The notes: generated by a model not told the origin, from the sequence alone. DNA of 35,698 nt from Dissophora ornata (GCA_025201705.1 MU616868.1:1-35698); one strand, 5' to 3'; shown: positions 22,203-33,386, counted from the first letter of the stretch. A program made the numbers and translations.

Positions 22203-23168
22203 GGCTGCACGTCCATGAGCACGCAGTCTTTGGATACTTTCGCTTGATCCAACTTCGATTGATCGTTTCCTGGGATTGAGCTTCCAGATCAAAGGATTTA
22301 ATAGCACTGTGGTCATGTGTTTTCCTTTTCTTCTTGCAGCCCGCGTTCAGCTTGCAAGGCTGAAGCCAGCTTATTATCCACAAGGGTTTTGTATTCGTTG
22401 ACACTTTGTACTTTATACCGTTATTATTCCCAACCCAACAGACCTCTTCTACCTCCACATTAACTTTTAAAACGCCTCTGTAATGCATCCTTCCATTCTT
22501 TTCACGTTGTGGACCCCAGTGCTACTTAAGCGCTGTGAAGTCCACTAAATTTTGATGATTCTTTCACCACCCTTGTCTCCTTTGTCTCAAGTTTCTGATC
22601 CCCTGCCAACGCAGGGTCTACGTCCAGTCTTTTGTTATCAGCTTTCTTTCTTTCTGTCTTTGTCGATGTCCAAGCATGGGTTAGTCTTTAAATTTTAGAA
22701 GTAATACATCTGCGCCTCGTGTTGATTGGCTGGCGGACGTCGCGTCTGTTTGAAACGATGAAACGCTCATTTCTCTCCTTGTGGGGCCCGAGTTACTTTT
22801 TCAATTGAGGATCAACAACCAGACCAGGAGCCACAGGAGCGTTACCGACAACACACGCAGCCCCCAACAGTGGCTATTCTATCTCCTATCCCTACGCGCT
22901 TCATTCTGTCTTGCAGTCGTCGTAGTAACCAAAGTCGATATCTTCATTCACAAAAAAGTGGGCACGGGAGAAGGACTGGACATGGCAGGTGATCACAGCC
23001 TTTGCCTCCTATTTTTGTGTTTTCCGTGTTGTTCCTGTCGGCACTGCTGTTGTCATTGCATCCCTTGTCGATTCTCTTTCTTTCAATCTCATTCTCATCC
23101 CCCATCCCATTGCATCAATCCATTACATTGTCTTGACTCTTGACATCTAGAAATATTAAGCGCCTCCT
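22203..23168. other. intergenic: 3' UTR of the NOL4-like gene and leader of the pseudo-helicase gene
   Basis: No gene seen. AT- and T-rich 3' region, then a CT-rich stretch (22560-22680 and 23020-23140) typical of the leaders in this window. Confidence 0.5.
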
Positions 23169-26100
23169 ATGTCCCAGACAACCCTAGCAGAGTTATCGCT
23201 ATCTCTGAGCCACGTCCAGTCTCTACTCAAGCAGATCACTGCTGAGGTCAAGGTTCTGAGCGACGGCATCGCCGTCCTTGCAGAGCAGGAAGAGGCCGAG
23301 GATGTGGAAGAAGAGCTCAGTTATCTGGATGTCGATCCTTGGTCCAATGTGAACGACAAAGACAAGAACGCAGCAACAGCCTCTCGCCGGGACAGCATTC
23401 GGTCTTTGATGCAACGCAGACCCTCAACTGTTAAGGACGAGACCAAGGCATTGGCCCGAATTCTGAGCCAGAAACATGCAGGAAGTGGCAGTGCAGGGAG
23501 CGGTAGTGAGTCCGAAAAGCTGCTGCAGGGTACGCAACCTCCCCAGCAACATCAACTACCCCAGCTAACCAGCGCCAGGTGGTCGTCATCCACCCTGCAG
23601 GAACAAATCATTGATGAAGATTGTGCGTCGTCTGAGGGATCGTCGTCATACGGAAGCGGAAATCAAGATTCTTCTGCAGGGGACAAGCAAGAACTCGAGG
23701 CGACAAACAACCTGACCTCTGCCACTACCAGATCGCTAAGATCTGCGTCCACAACACCGCAGCCACCAGAGGCTGAGCGGGTACCTCATACCATCACCGT
23801 TCAGACAACCCAGACGCCAACAAAATTTCCAATTGCCATTACAAAGCCTAATACCCCGCACAGCCCCTCGACGCCTGTGCTTTCGACCTCGGCAAGTCAA
23901 AGCTCAATCCTTAATAATACTTCGATGCCCCTTCATTACCGGCGATCGACCACCACTCCCAATACAAACGAAGGATCTAGATCACCATCGGTATCTGGTA
24001 GCATCACCCCGGATGGATATCTTTCAAGAAGTGCCGGGCAGGCGGTAGGATAATTGAGCTACGCTAAGAGGCCGATCGCTCTATCAATTCACCTTATTCA
24101 CTTTAATTTCACCTTCTTACGGATGCAGAATGCTCCGCGTCGATCCTTACAGCCTGAACCGAGAAGTTCCTCAGATAACCAGATCTTCACACCAAGTGGC
24201 GTCACAGATCGCTATACCGTAAGTAGGCTCGGCTTCGAGGACGCTCATTCTCTGTCCACTAGAGTACTCATTTGGTGTTTTTCAACTGCGTGCAGCAGGC
24301 AATCAGGTCAAATTCTCAAGGGATAATTACACATCCGCCAGCAGGGATGGATGCAGGAAAGTCTACATTCACCATCAATTCACCCAAACCTCTGGCCGCT
24401 GCTCAGGCTGAAAAGATGGATTCGGCGGATTGTTTCAGCAAGCTCGGGCTGAGCCCCGAACTTTTACGAGGCATTTACGCATACGGGTAAAGTATCCATC
24501 TGAAACGGTTACCATTGTCGAGCAGACTTTGCCGCCATGATTAGCCCCTACTAAATATCTATTTCCAATATTCAATCCTCACCACGACAGCTTGAAAATG
24601 CCGTCCATCTTGCAGCAGCGTGGAATCCCCATGATCATGACTCGACACGATGTTCTTACCCAGGCAAAACCAGAAGTCGCCAAGACCTTGACCTACGCTA
24701 TCCCTCTGCTCAACTTTTTGACCCTCCCTGCAACTTCCATTCACCCGCAGCTGCTCATTTTATGCTCTAACTACGATTTATGCCTGCATGTTCAGCGGGT
24801 GTTATTGGCGCTCGCCCGATTTATGCCCACGATTTCGTGTCTGATCTGTGCGGAGGGAAACAATGCGACGTTGTCATTGGGGACAATATCAACCACTCAG
24901 GTCAACACTGCCGGACCTGGCAGCAGAAATGTACTTTCTCAGAACAGATATGGCTCGCGCGCATCTCTCAACTCGGAGCCCCTCTCAGTCATTGCAGCTC
25001 ATGTAGTGATTGGAACACCAGCCAAGGTGTTGAGTCTAATCAGGACAAAGCAGATCAGCCTAGCTGCGCTCAAGGTTATGGTCCTCGAGAATGCCGATAT
25101 TTTGCTGACCTCGCCATTGAAAGAAGCCACTGTTAGTCTGCTCTCGATGGTACGAGATCAAACTTCCAATATTGGTGCCTCCGAATCAATAAGTACAAGT
25201 TCAGATACGATGATTTCGCCGCCAAATTTGGGACCAACATCACCGGTGTCAAAAGCAGTGGCGGCGTTGAATGGAAGAATTATGGGTTCCGCACCAGAGT
25301 CTCGACCACGATCGTTGTCAGGGTCCTCTGGTTCTTCAGCCGCTCTGATGTCTGCTGCGTCTCCACCTACTGCGACAAACCAACCTCAGTTGCTCTTCTT
25401 TTCGACAGAGGTACCCGCGCATGTCCTCGACCATGTGGCCCAATACATGACCCAGCCCACGAAGGCACTCGTCAAGGGCCACGAACTGGCATTGAAAGGG
25501 ATTCTTCAGTTCTTCAAGTACATGGCAGTGGAGGATGAAGAATGGCAGCTGGAGCTACTCTACGAACTACTTGAGGACAGTGGAGCAAATCGGGTGGTTG
25601 TATTCTGTAATAGCGACGGATCTGTGGAACGAGTGGTTAGGAAGATCCGGGAGTGCAAGGGATTTGCCATTGGTGTGGTAAGAATTGGTACCAATGATGA
25701 CTGAACTCTATGCAGGATCTAGGCTGCAGAATATTGACAAAGATCCATCTTCTCTTTAGTATTCGGATATGGATATAGCTTCAAAGAAAGCAGCTATGGG
25801 ACGGTTCCGAGGATCCGCACCGCCAGTGTATCTCATTCTGACGGATGAGGTTTCCAAGGATCTCGATATTCTGGTGGTGCCATTGGTCGTGAGTTTCGAG
25901 ATCCCTAGTATCGGCAACTATATTCCACGGTAAGTGCAGAATACTATTGCTCAACTGTACACGGTATCTATGTCATGCGCGATTGGCATTCATTTAGCAC
26001 TTTATACAACTTTCATCTCGACGGAATAGTGTAAAATGGATTGATCGCTCAAAGGGAAAAGTGGGCGCCAAGGTTACGTTGATTGATGGTCACAAAGGCG

Positions 26101-26303
26101 AAGGCCAGGTATTACGAGCGATCCAGCAGCATTATCGAACCACCATTGACGACATGCCGGTAAGGACAGACGACCAACGCTATATTTGTTCGCAAATTGT
26201 TTTTCAGAATATCTTTCGATCTCTCGACGCGCGCTTAACCATGATTATGTGTCGATTCTTTTCGTCTTTACAGGTTAGCATTGCAGATTTCATTGTGAAC
26301 TAG
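23169..26303 (+). CDS. eIF4A-derived DEAD-box pseudo-helicase with Ser-rich N-terminal extension
   Basis: Seven exons in frame: 23169-24044, 24129-24218, 24296-24486, 24591-25677, 25760-25929, 26030-26159, 26274-26303; about 857 residues. Residues 1-50 are heptad-like (possible coiled coil), then about 290 residues are Ser/Thr/Pro-rich. From about 365 the eIF4A plan is plain: [21 protein letters not shown] (Q motif), VVIGTPAKVLSLI, VVVFCNSDGSVERVV, YSDMDIASKKAAMGRFRG, and a terminal DDMPVSIADFIVN. The catalytic motifs are lost: Walker A is AKPEVAKT (411-418, no glycines), PTREL is CSNYDL, DEAD is ENAD (552-555), SAT is STE, and the HRIGR finger is replaced by PRVKWIDRSKGK. A Ser-rich insert of about 80 residues separates motifs II and III. 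ATP hydrolysis is not expected; a binding or regulatory role is inferred. The intron in the YG codon is shared with the eIF4A copies; three later introns are not. NAGNAG acceptor at 24293-24298. Confidence 0.8.
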
Positions 26304-26552
26304 TGACCCACAACAAAACAAATATAATATATATATATGGCAACACTCATCTATCTCGCCATCATGCAACAGCAACGAGGAGGAGTGGATGGGTATGAAA
26401 ATAGGAGTCAACAGAAGTCTGCAACTGAAGTGCCGCAGTCGTCAGCCGCAGTAGCGATGAAACTGTGTTTCTTTCGACAGCGAGTAAATTAAAAACAAAA
26501 GACCTTCTCTTTGCTCTTCCCCACACCATTCTGCTTTGAAATATTTTCCTCA
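26304..26552 (+). promoter_or_regulatory. 5' flank of the first fused helicase gene
   Basis: Only 249 bases separate the pseudo-helicase stop from the next start codon. They include a TA run (about 26327-26338) that could act as a TATA element, and a sequence from about 26390 that recurs before the second fused gene. Confidence 0.45.
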
Positions 26553-29500
26553 ATGAGGGTTGATTTTAAAAACAACCCTGCATGCACTACTCCAGGCAGT
26601 GCTCCAGGCATTCAAGTTCCCAGTCATGAAGCTGTGGTAAATACGAAAATTCCCCTCAGTCCTCTGGTAGACTTGTTTTCACATTGAATGCTGCCTCTTC
26701 TTTCCTCTTCTCATGAATATTTGGTGCGGCTCCTGATAGTCCAACAACGACATCATCCACAAGTTTGAAGACATGGGCCTGCAACCAGAGTTGCTTCGCG
26801 GCATCAACGCCTACGGGTGCGTAACTCGCACATCTATAATGAGCAAATAAGCGCATTGAATATCAAGACTCAAACTGTATCGCGGTTATGCTCACGCCTT
26901 CCATCTTCTCTCACTCTTTTTTAATAACAGCTATAAGCGCCCTTCAATCCTACAGCAACATGCAATGCTGCCTGCAATGAAGGGTCGCGATATGATTATT
27001 CACACTCCAGCGGGTACAGGAAAAACCATGACCCTTTGCATTGCTGCGTTGCAAAAAATCGACCTCTCAAATCCACAATGCCAGGCGCTGATCCTCGCTC
27101 ACTCACGCGGAGCGGTTCAGCGAACCCAGAAGAACGCCTCGGCGCTCAGTGAGTCCATGAAGGTGGAATGCTGTGCCTGCATGGGGGGCATTTACGTTGG
27201 AGCTCGCCTTTCAAAAGGATCACAAGTCGTAATCGGAACCCCCGGTCCTGTCTCCGAAATGATCAAGCGCGGCACACTTTGCACAGATCATATCAAAATG
27301 CTCGTCATTGATGAAGCCGATGAAATTCTCTCCCGAGATTTCATGGAACAGCTTTATGATATCATAGGACGTCTGAACCGCAGCTCCCAAGTTGTCATCC
27401 TAACCCCCACATGGCCCAAAGAACTCAAGGACCTCAGCGATAAGATAACACGCGATCCAATGCGTATTGAGCGCAACTTGGACCAACTAGCCCTCGAAGG
27501 CATTAACCAGTACTATGTCCTTGTAGAAACGGACGATTTGAAGATCGATGCTCTCTGCAACCTCGATAAGACTGTTCCAATCAAACATGCAGTAGTATTT
27601 TGCAACACTCGCCAAAAGGCTGACTGGCTGACAGTGAAACTCATTGCCCGAGATTTCGCGGCCTCGGCAATCCACGATGACATGAACCAAGCAGAGCGAG
27701 AAGTCGCTATGAGGTTGTTCCGTACAGGTTCCTCCCCTGTTATGGTCACTACCGACGCTATGTCCGATGCTGTCGATGTCCAACAAATATCCATGATCAT
27801 CAATTACGACTTCCCTTGCAGCAAAGAGAGTTATGTCCAACGGATTGGTTATGCAAGTAGTGGCAGCTCGAAGGATGCAGCAATTGTTGTCAGTCTTGTT
27901 ACCGCTGATAGTATGGGGTTGATAAATTTCATTGAGAGAGTTTGTTCTACTCGGATCTCGGAGATATCTATGGAGACAGTACGTTTAACTAGGTATTAAA
28001 CCGCACACATCTATCGCACGTTTTCTGGCGACCAACTGACTGGTATACAATGTGTGATTGTAGATGACGATCAAGGACAGGAACAAGATTCTAGTTAACA
28101 ACGAGGTCGAGGAAGATTGGAGTGTGGTTGAGGTAACTCTATTGATGCATCAAAATCAGCAGTATGAGGTCATGTTTTCTTGTGTCAGCACTGTATTCGT
28201 CGTTGAAGTGATGAGTAGACTCTTCCAATAGAATTGGGACGAGCTCGTAGACAATTTCGACAACATGAACCTGGCCCCGGAACTGCTTCATGGCATCTAT
28301 GCCTACGGGTATGTACTTCTCTTGTTGAAGAACTCTCGGCAACACGCATTAAAGATATCAGTCTTAGTTACAACAATTCTCATTTTCATGCACTATCCTG
28401 ATTTCTCTCTTAATATTGCTGTCTCTCTAATCAGCTACGAACGCCCCTCGACTATCCAGCAGCGTGCCATTCTACCTGTGCTGAAGGGTCGTGATGTAAT
28501 CGCCCAGGCGCGGTCTGGAACAGGAAAGACTGCGACCTTTTCCATTCCGGTCCTCCAAAACCTCGACATCTCAAACCCACAGTGTCAGGCGCTCCTGCTC
28601 GCTCCAACTAGTGAGTTAGCACAACAAATCCAAAAGGTCGTGTTGGCATTGGGTGACTATATGGAAGTTGAATGCCACGCCTGTATTGGAGGCACCAGCG
28701 CTCGTGAGGACATGGCCCGTCTCGCGAAGGGATCTCATGTCGTGGTTGGAACACCCGGTCGTGTTTTTCACATGATCAGTCGTGGAGCACTGCGTACAGA
28801 CGACATCAAGATGTTTATCCTAGACGAGGCTGATGAGATGCTGTCCGGACAATTCAAGTATCAGATTTATAACATCTTCCAGCGACTACCTCCACAGATC
28901 CAGGTCATGTTCCTCTCGACTACGATGCCTTTGGATGTTGTGGATGAGATGGACAAGTTCATGAGGAGTCCTATCAGGATTTTAGCCAAGAAGGACGAGC
29001 TTACTCCTGATAGAATCAAACAATTCTATGTTGCTGTTGAGAGAGAAGAGCGGAAACTTGGGGTCCTGTGCGACCTCTTCGAGACCGTCACGTTCAATCA
29101 GGCAATGATTTTTTGTAACAACGAGAGAAAAGTCGACTCGCTGACTAAGAAGCTGGCAGCTCGTGAATTCGCAGTCTCGGCAATCCACAGTGATATGGTG
29201 CAGGGCCAGCGCGAGGTCATCATGAAAGAATTCCGCTCTGGATCGTCGCGTGTGTTGATTGCAACCGATCTTTTGGCTCGAGGAATTGACGTGCAGCAAG
29301 TGTCTCTGGTCATCAACTACGACCTGCCGACGAACAAGGAGAACTACGTCCATCGTATTGGTCGTGGAGGTCGTTTCGAAGACAGGGGAGTGGCCATCAA
29401 CTTTGTCACGGCTGACGACACGCGCATGCTCAAGGAGATAGAGCAGTTCTACTCTACCCAGATTCTTGAGATGCTCATGAATGCTGCAGATCCTATATAG
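26553..29500 (+). CDS. fused tandem eIF4A-like protein: degenerate module plus near-intact DEAD-box module
   Basis: Six exons keep one frame: 26553-26636, 26740-26816, 26931-27978, 28064-28132, 28232-28308, 28435-29500; about 806 residues, twice an eIF4A. Module 1 has Walker A TPAGTGKT (79-86) and DEAD (181-184), but PTREL is HSRGA, TPGR is TPGP, SAT is TPT, motif V is [10 protein letters not shown] and motif VI is [11 protein letters not shown], so the arginine fingers are gone. A 23-residue linker exon ([20 protein letters not shown]) leads into module 2, [20 protein letters not shown], with Walker [26 protein letters not shown] for [13 protein letters not shown] and HRIGRGGR. Module 2 may still be active. 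Only 64 bases separate the in-intron stop after module 1 (27997-27999) from the linker exon, too few for a terminator plus a promoter, so one gene is favoured. Intron retention there would yield module 1 alone. Predicted cytosolic RNA-binding, translation-related. Confidence 0.75.
28309..28434 (+). other. stop-free intron of 126 nt in module 2 of the first fused gene
   Basis: The intron interrupting the Tyr-Gly codon is a multiple of three and has no stop in the exon frame; retention would insert 42 mostly hydrophobic residues just before the Q motif. The homologous intron at 32187-32320 of the second fused gene has stops. Confidence 0.7.
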
Positions 29501-29558
29501 GACACTCTTGGTTTTTCAGTTTTCCTGCCCCCACGCAATTTATCTGTTTTCTCATGCA

Positions 29559-29564
29559 AATAAA
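29559..29564 (+). terminator. poly(A) signal after the first fused helicase gene
   Basis: AATAAA lies 59 bases past the stop at 29500; the same hexamer is preserved in the duplicate at 33446. Confidence 0.55.
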
Positions 29565-29956
29565 CTGGTCTGCGATTGACACGCTATTAACGTCATATTG
29601 CTCCTTCGAAAGGGGCTTCGCCATGAAATTGTCATGATGAGTTGTCGACACTGCAAAAGATCTCTTCCATAATCTTCGATATTGAAAGTGTGGCCGAGGA
29701 TTAACTGTGCCTCTGTATCTTCCGGCAGACTGGCGTGAAATAAGGGATATCTCTCTGCCTGCACCTCTCGGCATGCACTCTTTTTGTTCTAATTCTAACA
29801 GTCCACCGACCGAGACTTCATCCAAGTTTTAGGACCTGAATCGAAATGGGGGTAGATGGGTCCGCAGTTGGGTGAAATAGGAGTCAACAGGAGTCTGCAA
29901 CTGCGTCAGGCAATGTCATCAGCTGTAGTAGCGATGAAACTGCGGACAGAGAGTAA

Positions 29957-30314
29957 AGCGGACAAAGCAGACGGATTCGAAAAAAAAAAAACCAAAGAGC
30001 AAAGCCCGCCAACATTGGCTCTTGGCGACACCGTCACCAGCAGGCCTTGTATGCCTGGATAGCAATAATTGTCGCATTAAGGCAGCGTCAAATAAATAGT
30101 GTTTTTTAAGAGGCTGCTTTAATGCCTCAAGCCATATCTTTTTTTTTCTCACTCCTGCTGATTTCTATGCAACTGCCTCTCTCTATTGTAGTCATGGCGG
30201 TCTTCACCAAGTCAATGTCGGACCTTTGCCTCCCGAAGATATCAAGAAGCTTCAAGTCAATGAGAAGATGGGTCGAAAAACACGGATTTGGTCATGTGTG
30301 ACGTTCTCCTTTCT
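29957..30314. mobile_element. ~358-bp insertion in the 5' flank of the second fused gene, with exon-like segment
   Basis: Absent from the matching place in unit 1 (about 26487). Both edges carry TAAA, a possible 4-bp target duplication. Inside are an A-run, an imperfect 13-bp inverted repeat (GCATTAAGGCAGC near 30073 against GCTGCTTTAATGC near 30113), and a T-rich tract ending CTCTCTCTATTGTAG, an intron-acceptor-like site. After this comes a readable HGGLHQVNVGPLPPEDIKKL segment. It looks like a captured intron/exon piece of another gene, or a small non-autonomous element. Source not recognised. Confidence 0.45.
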
Positions 30315-30391
30315 AAATTTAAAAACAAGACATTCAAGATGCCTTCTCTTTACTCCTCCCCCCACCATTCTGCTTTGAAATATTTTCCTCA

Positions 30392-33386
30392 ATGAGGGTT
30401 GATATTAAAAAGAACGCTGCAGGCGCTACTCCAGGCATTGCTCCAGTCATTGCCCGAGGCATTCAAGTTCCCAGTCATGAAGCTGTGGTAAATACGAAAA
30501 GTCTCCTCGGTCCTCTGGTAAACTCGTTTTCACATTAAATGCTGCCTCTTCTCTCCTCTTCTCACGAATATTTGGTGCGGTTCCTGATAGTCCAACAACG
30601 ACATCATCCACAAGTTTGAAGACATGGGCCTGCAACCAGAGTTGCTTCGCGGCATCAACGCCTACGGGTGCGTAACTCGCACATCTATAATGAGCAAATA
30701 AGCGCATTGAATATCAAGACTCAAACTGTATCGCGGTTATGCTCACGCCTTCCATCTTCTCTCACTTTTTTTTCAATAACAGTCTTAAGCGCCCATCAAT
30801 TCTACAGCAACATGCAATGCTGCCTGCAATGAATGGCCGCGATATTATTATTCACACTCCAGCGGGTACAGGAAAAACCGTGACCCTTTGCATTGCTGCG
30901 TTGCAAAAAATCGACCTCTCAAATCCACAATGCCAGGCGCTGATCCTCGCTCCCACACGCGAAGTGGCCCAGCGAAACCAGAAGCACGCCTCGGCGCTCA
31001 GTGAGTTCATGAAGTTGGAATGTTATGCCTGTATGGGAGGCACTCAAGTTCGTGAGGATATGGCTCGTCTTTCAAAAGGATCACAAGTCGTAATCGGAAC
31101 CCCCGGCCGTGTCTCCGAAATGATCAAGCGCGGCACACTTTGCACAGATCATATCAAAATGCTCATCATTGATGAAACCGATGAAATTCTCTCGCGAGAT
31201 TTCATGGAACAGCTTTGTGGTATCATAGGACGTCTGAACCGCAGCTCCCAAGTTGTCATTCTTTCCTCTACATGGCCCAAAGAACTCAAGGACCTCAGCG
31301 ATAAGATAACACGCGATCCAATGCGTATTGAGCGCAACTTGGACCAACTAGCCCTCGAAGGCATTAACCAGTACTATGTCCTTGTAGAAACGGACGATTT
31401 GAAGATCGATGCTCTCTGCAACCTCGATAAGACTGTTCCAATCAAACATGCAGTAGTATTTTGCAACACTCGCCAAAAGGCTGACTGGCTGACAGTGAAA
31501 CTCATTGCCCGAGATTTCGCGGCCTCGGCAATCCACGATGACATGAACCAAGCAGAGCGAGAAGTCGTTATGAGGTTGTTCCGTACAGGTTCCTCCCCTG
31601 TTATGGTCACTACCGACGCTATGTCCGATGCTGTCGATGTCCAACAGATATCCATGGTCATCAATTACGACTTCCCTTGCAGCAAAGAGAGTTATGTCCA
31701 ACGGATTGGTTATGCAGGTAGTGGCAGCTCGAAGGATGCAGCAATTGTTGTCAGTCTTGTTACCGCTGATAGTATGGGGTTGATAAATTTCATTGAGAGA
31801 GTTTGTTCTACTCGGATCTCGGAGACAGTACGTTTAACTAGATATTAGACCGCACACATCTATTGAGCGTTTTCTAGTGACCAACTGACTGGTATACAAT
31901 GTGTGATTGTAGACGATGATTAAGGGCAAGAACAGGACTCTAGGTAACAACGAGGTTGAGGAAGATCAGAGTATGATCGAGGTAACTCTATTGATGCATC
32001 AAAATCAGCAGTATGAGGCCATGTTTTCTGGTACCAGCTCTGTATTCGTCTTTAATATGATGAGTAGATCCTTCGTTAACCCGTTGTTGCACCGACTCAA
32101 CACCAACAGAATTGGGACGAGCTCGTAGACAATTTCGACAACATGAACCTGGCCCCGGAACTGCTTCATGGCATCTACACCTTCGGGTATGTACTTCTCT
32201 TGTTGAAGAACTCTCGGCAACACGTATAAAAGATATCAGTCTTAACTACAACAATACTCATTTTCATGCACTCTCCTGGTCTCCTGGGGTTTCCCTCTAT
32301 ATTGCTGTCTCTCTAATCAGCTTCGAACGCCCGTCGACTCTCCAGCAGCGTGCCATTCTACCTGTGTTGAAGGGTCATGATTTAATCGCCCAGGCGCAGT
32401 CTGGAGCAGGAAAAACTGCGACCTTTTCCATTCCTCTCCTCCAAAAACTCTACGTCTCAAACCCACAGTGTCAGGCGCTCCTACTCGTTCCAACTCGTGA
32501 GTTGGCACAAAAAATCCAAAAAGTCGTCTTGGCATTGGGTGACTTTATGAAAGTTAAATGCCACGCCTGTATTGGAGGCACCAGCGCCTTCAAGGACATG
32601 GTCCGTCTCATGAAGGGATCACATGTCGTAGTTGGGACCCCCGGTAGTATCTTTGACATGATCAAGTGTGGAGCACTGCGTACAAACGACATCAAGATGT
32701 TTATCCTAGACGAGGCTGATGAGATGCTGTCCCGAGGATTCAAGGATTAGATCTATGACGTCTTCCAGCGACTACCACCACAAATTCAGGTCGTGCTCCT
32801 CTCGGCTACGATGCCTGTGGATGTTGTGGATGTGACAAACAAGTTCATGTTGGATCCTATCAGGATTTCGGTCAAGAAGAACGAGCTTACTCTTGAGGGT
32901 ATCAAGCAATTCTATGTTGCTGTTGAGAAAGAAGAGTGGAAACTTGATACCCTTTGTGACCTCTACGAGACCGCCACGATCACTCAGACAGTAATTTTCT
33001 GTGACACTCGCAGAAAGGTCAACTGGTTGACTGAGAAACTGACAGCTCGTGAATTCACAGTCTCGGCAATCCACAGTGATATGGAGCGAGGCCAGCGCGA
33101 GGTCATCATGAAAGAATTCCGCTCCGGATCGTCGCGTGTGTTGATTGCAACCGATCTTTTGGCTCGAGGAATAGACTTTCAGTATGTGTCTCTGGTCATT
33201 AATTACGACCTGCCGACGGATAAGGAGAACTACATCCATCGTATCGGTCGTGGAGGTCGTTTCGGACGCAAGGGAGTCGCCATCAACTTTGTCACGACTG
33301 AGGACACGCGCATGCTCAGGGAGATCGAACAATTCTACTGTACCCAGATTCTTGAGGTTCCCATGAATATTGCGGATCTTATATAG
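30392..33386 (+). pseudogene. second fused tandem eIF4A-like gene, nonsense codon in module 2
   Basis: Exon plan identical to the first fused gene: 30392-30487, 30591-30667, 30783-31827, 31913-31981, 32110-32186, 32321-33386; 809 residues if read through. Module 1 keeps [14 protein letters not shown] and TPGR but has DETD instead of DEAD, SST for [13 protein letters not shown] and QRIGYAGSGSS, so it lacks motif V and VI residues like its sister. The linker exon keeps frame (TMIKGKNRTLGNNEVEEDQ). Module 2 has [22 protein letters not shown] and then TAG at 32748-32750 where the sister genes have a sense codon (Gln CAG in the complete eIF4A gene); downstream the frame is still open with [13 protein letters not shown] and HRIGRGGR. 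The likely product is about 597 residues: module 1 plus one RecA lobe. The change looks recent because nothing else is broken. It may be a pseudogene, a truncated regulator, or read through. Confidence 0.75.
32748..32750 (+). other. in-frame TAG stop in the second fused helicase gene
   Basis: GGATTCAAGGATTAGATC here; the complete eIF4A gene at 35216-35233 has the same text with CAG. A single C-to-T transition explains it. Confidence 0.9.

Larger units (their letters stand above)
26390..29765 (+). repeat. tandem duplication, unit 1 (first fused helicase gene with flanks)
   Basis: Matches 29870-33640 along its whole length: 5' flank (GGAGTCAACAG), all six exons, introns and the 3' flank (CTGTGCCTCTGTATCTTCC). 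The two units lie head to tail with little between them, so this is a direct segmental duplication. Ends are approximate. Confidence 0.85.
29501..30391. other. spacer between the two fused helicase genes
   Basis: Holds the duplicated 3' flank (to about 29765), then the duplicated 5' flank of the next gene in two parts (about 29850-29957 and 30315-30391) separated by a ~358-bp insertion. Confidence 0.65.

Noticed and set aside
28064..28132. Reading the ATG at 28064 as the start of an independent eIF4A gene
   Set aside because: It directly follows a splice acceptor, lies 64 bases after the previous stop, and the sister gene has ACG ATG at this place with the frame continuing through, so a linker exon is the better reading.
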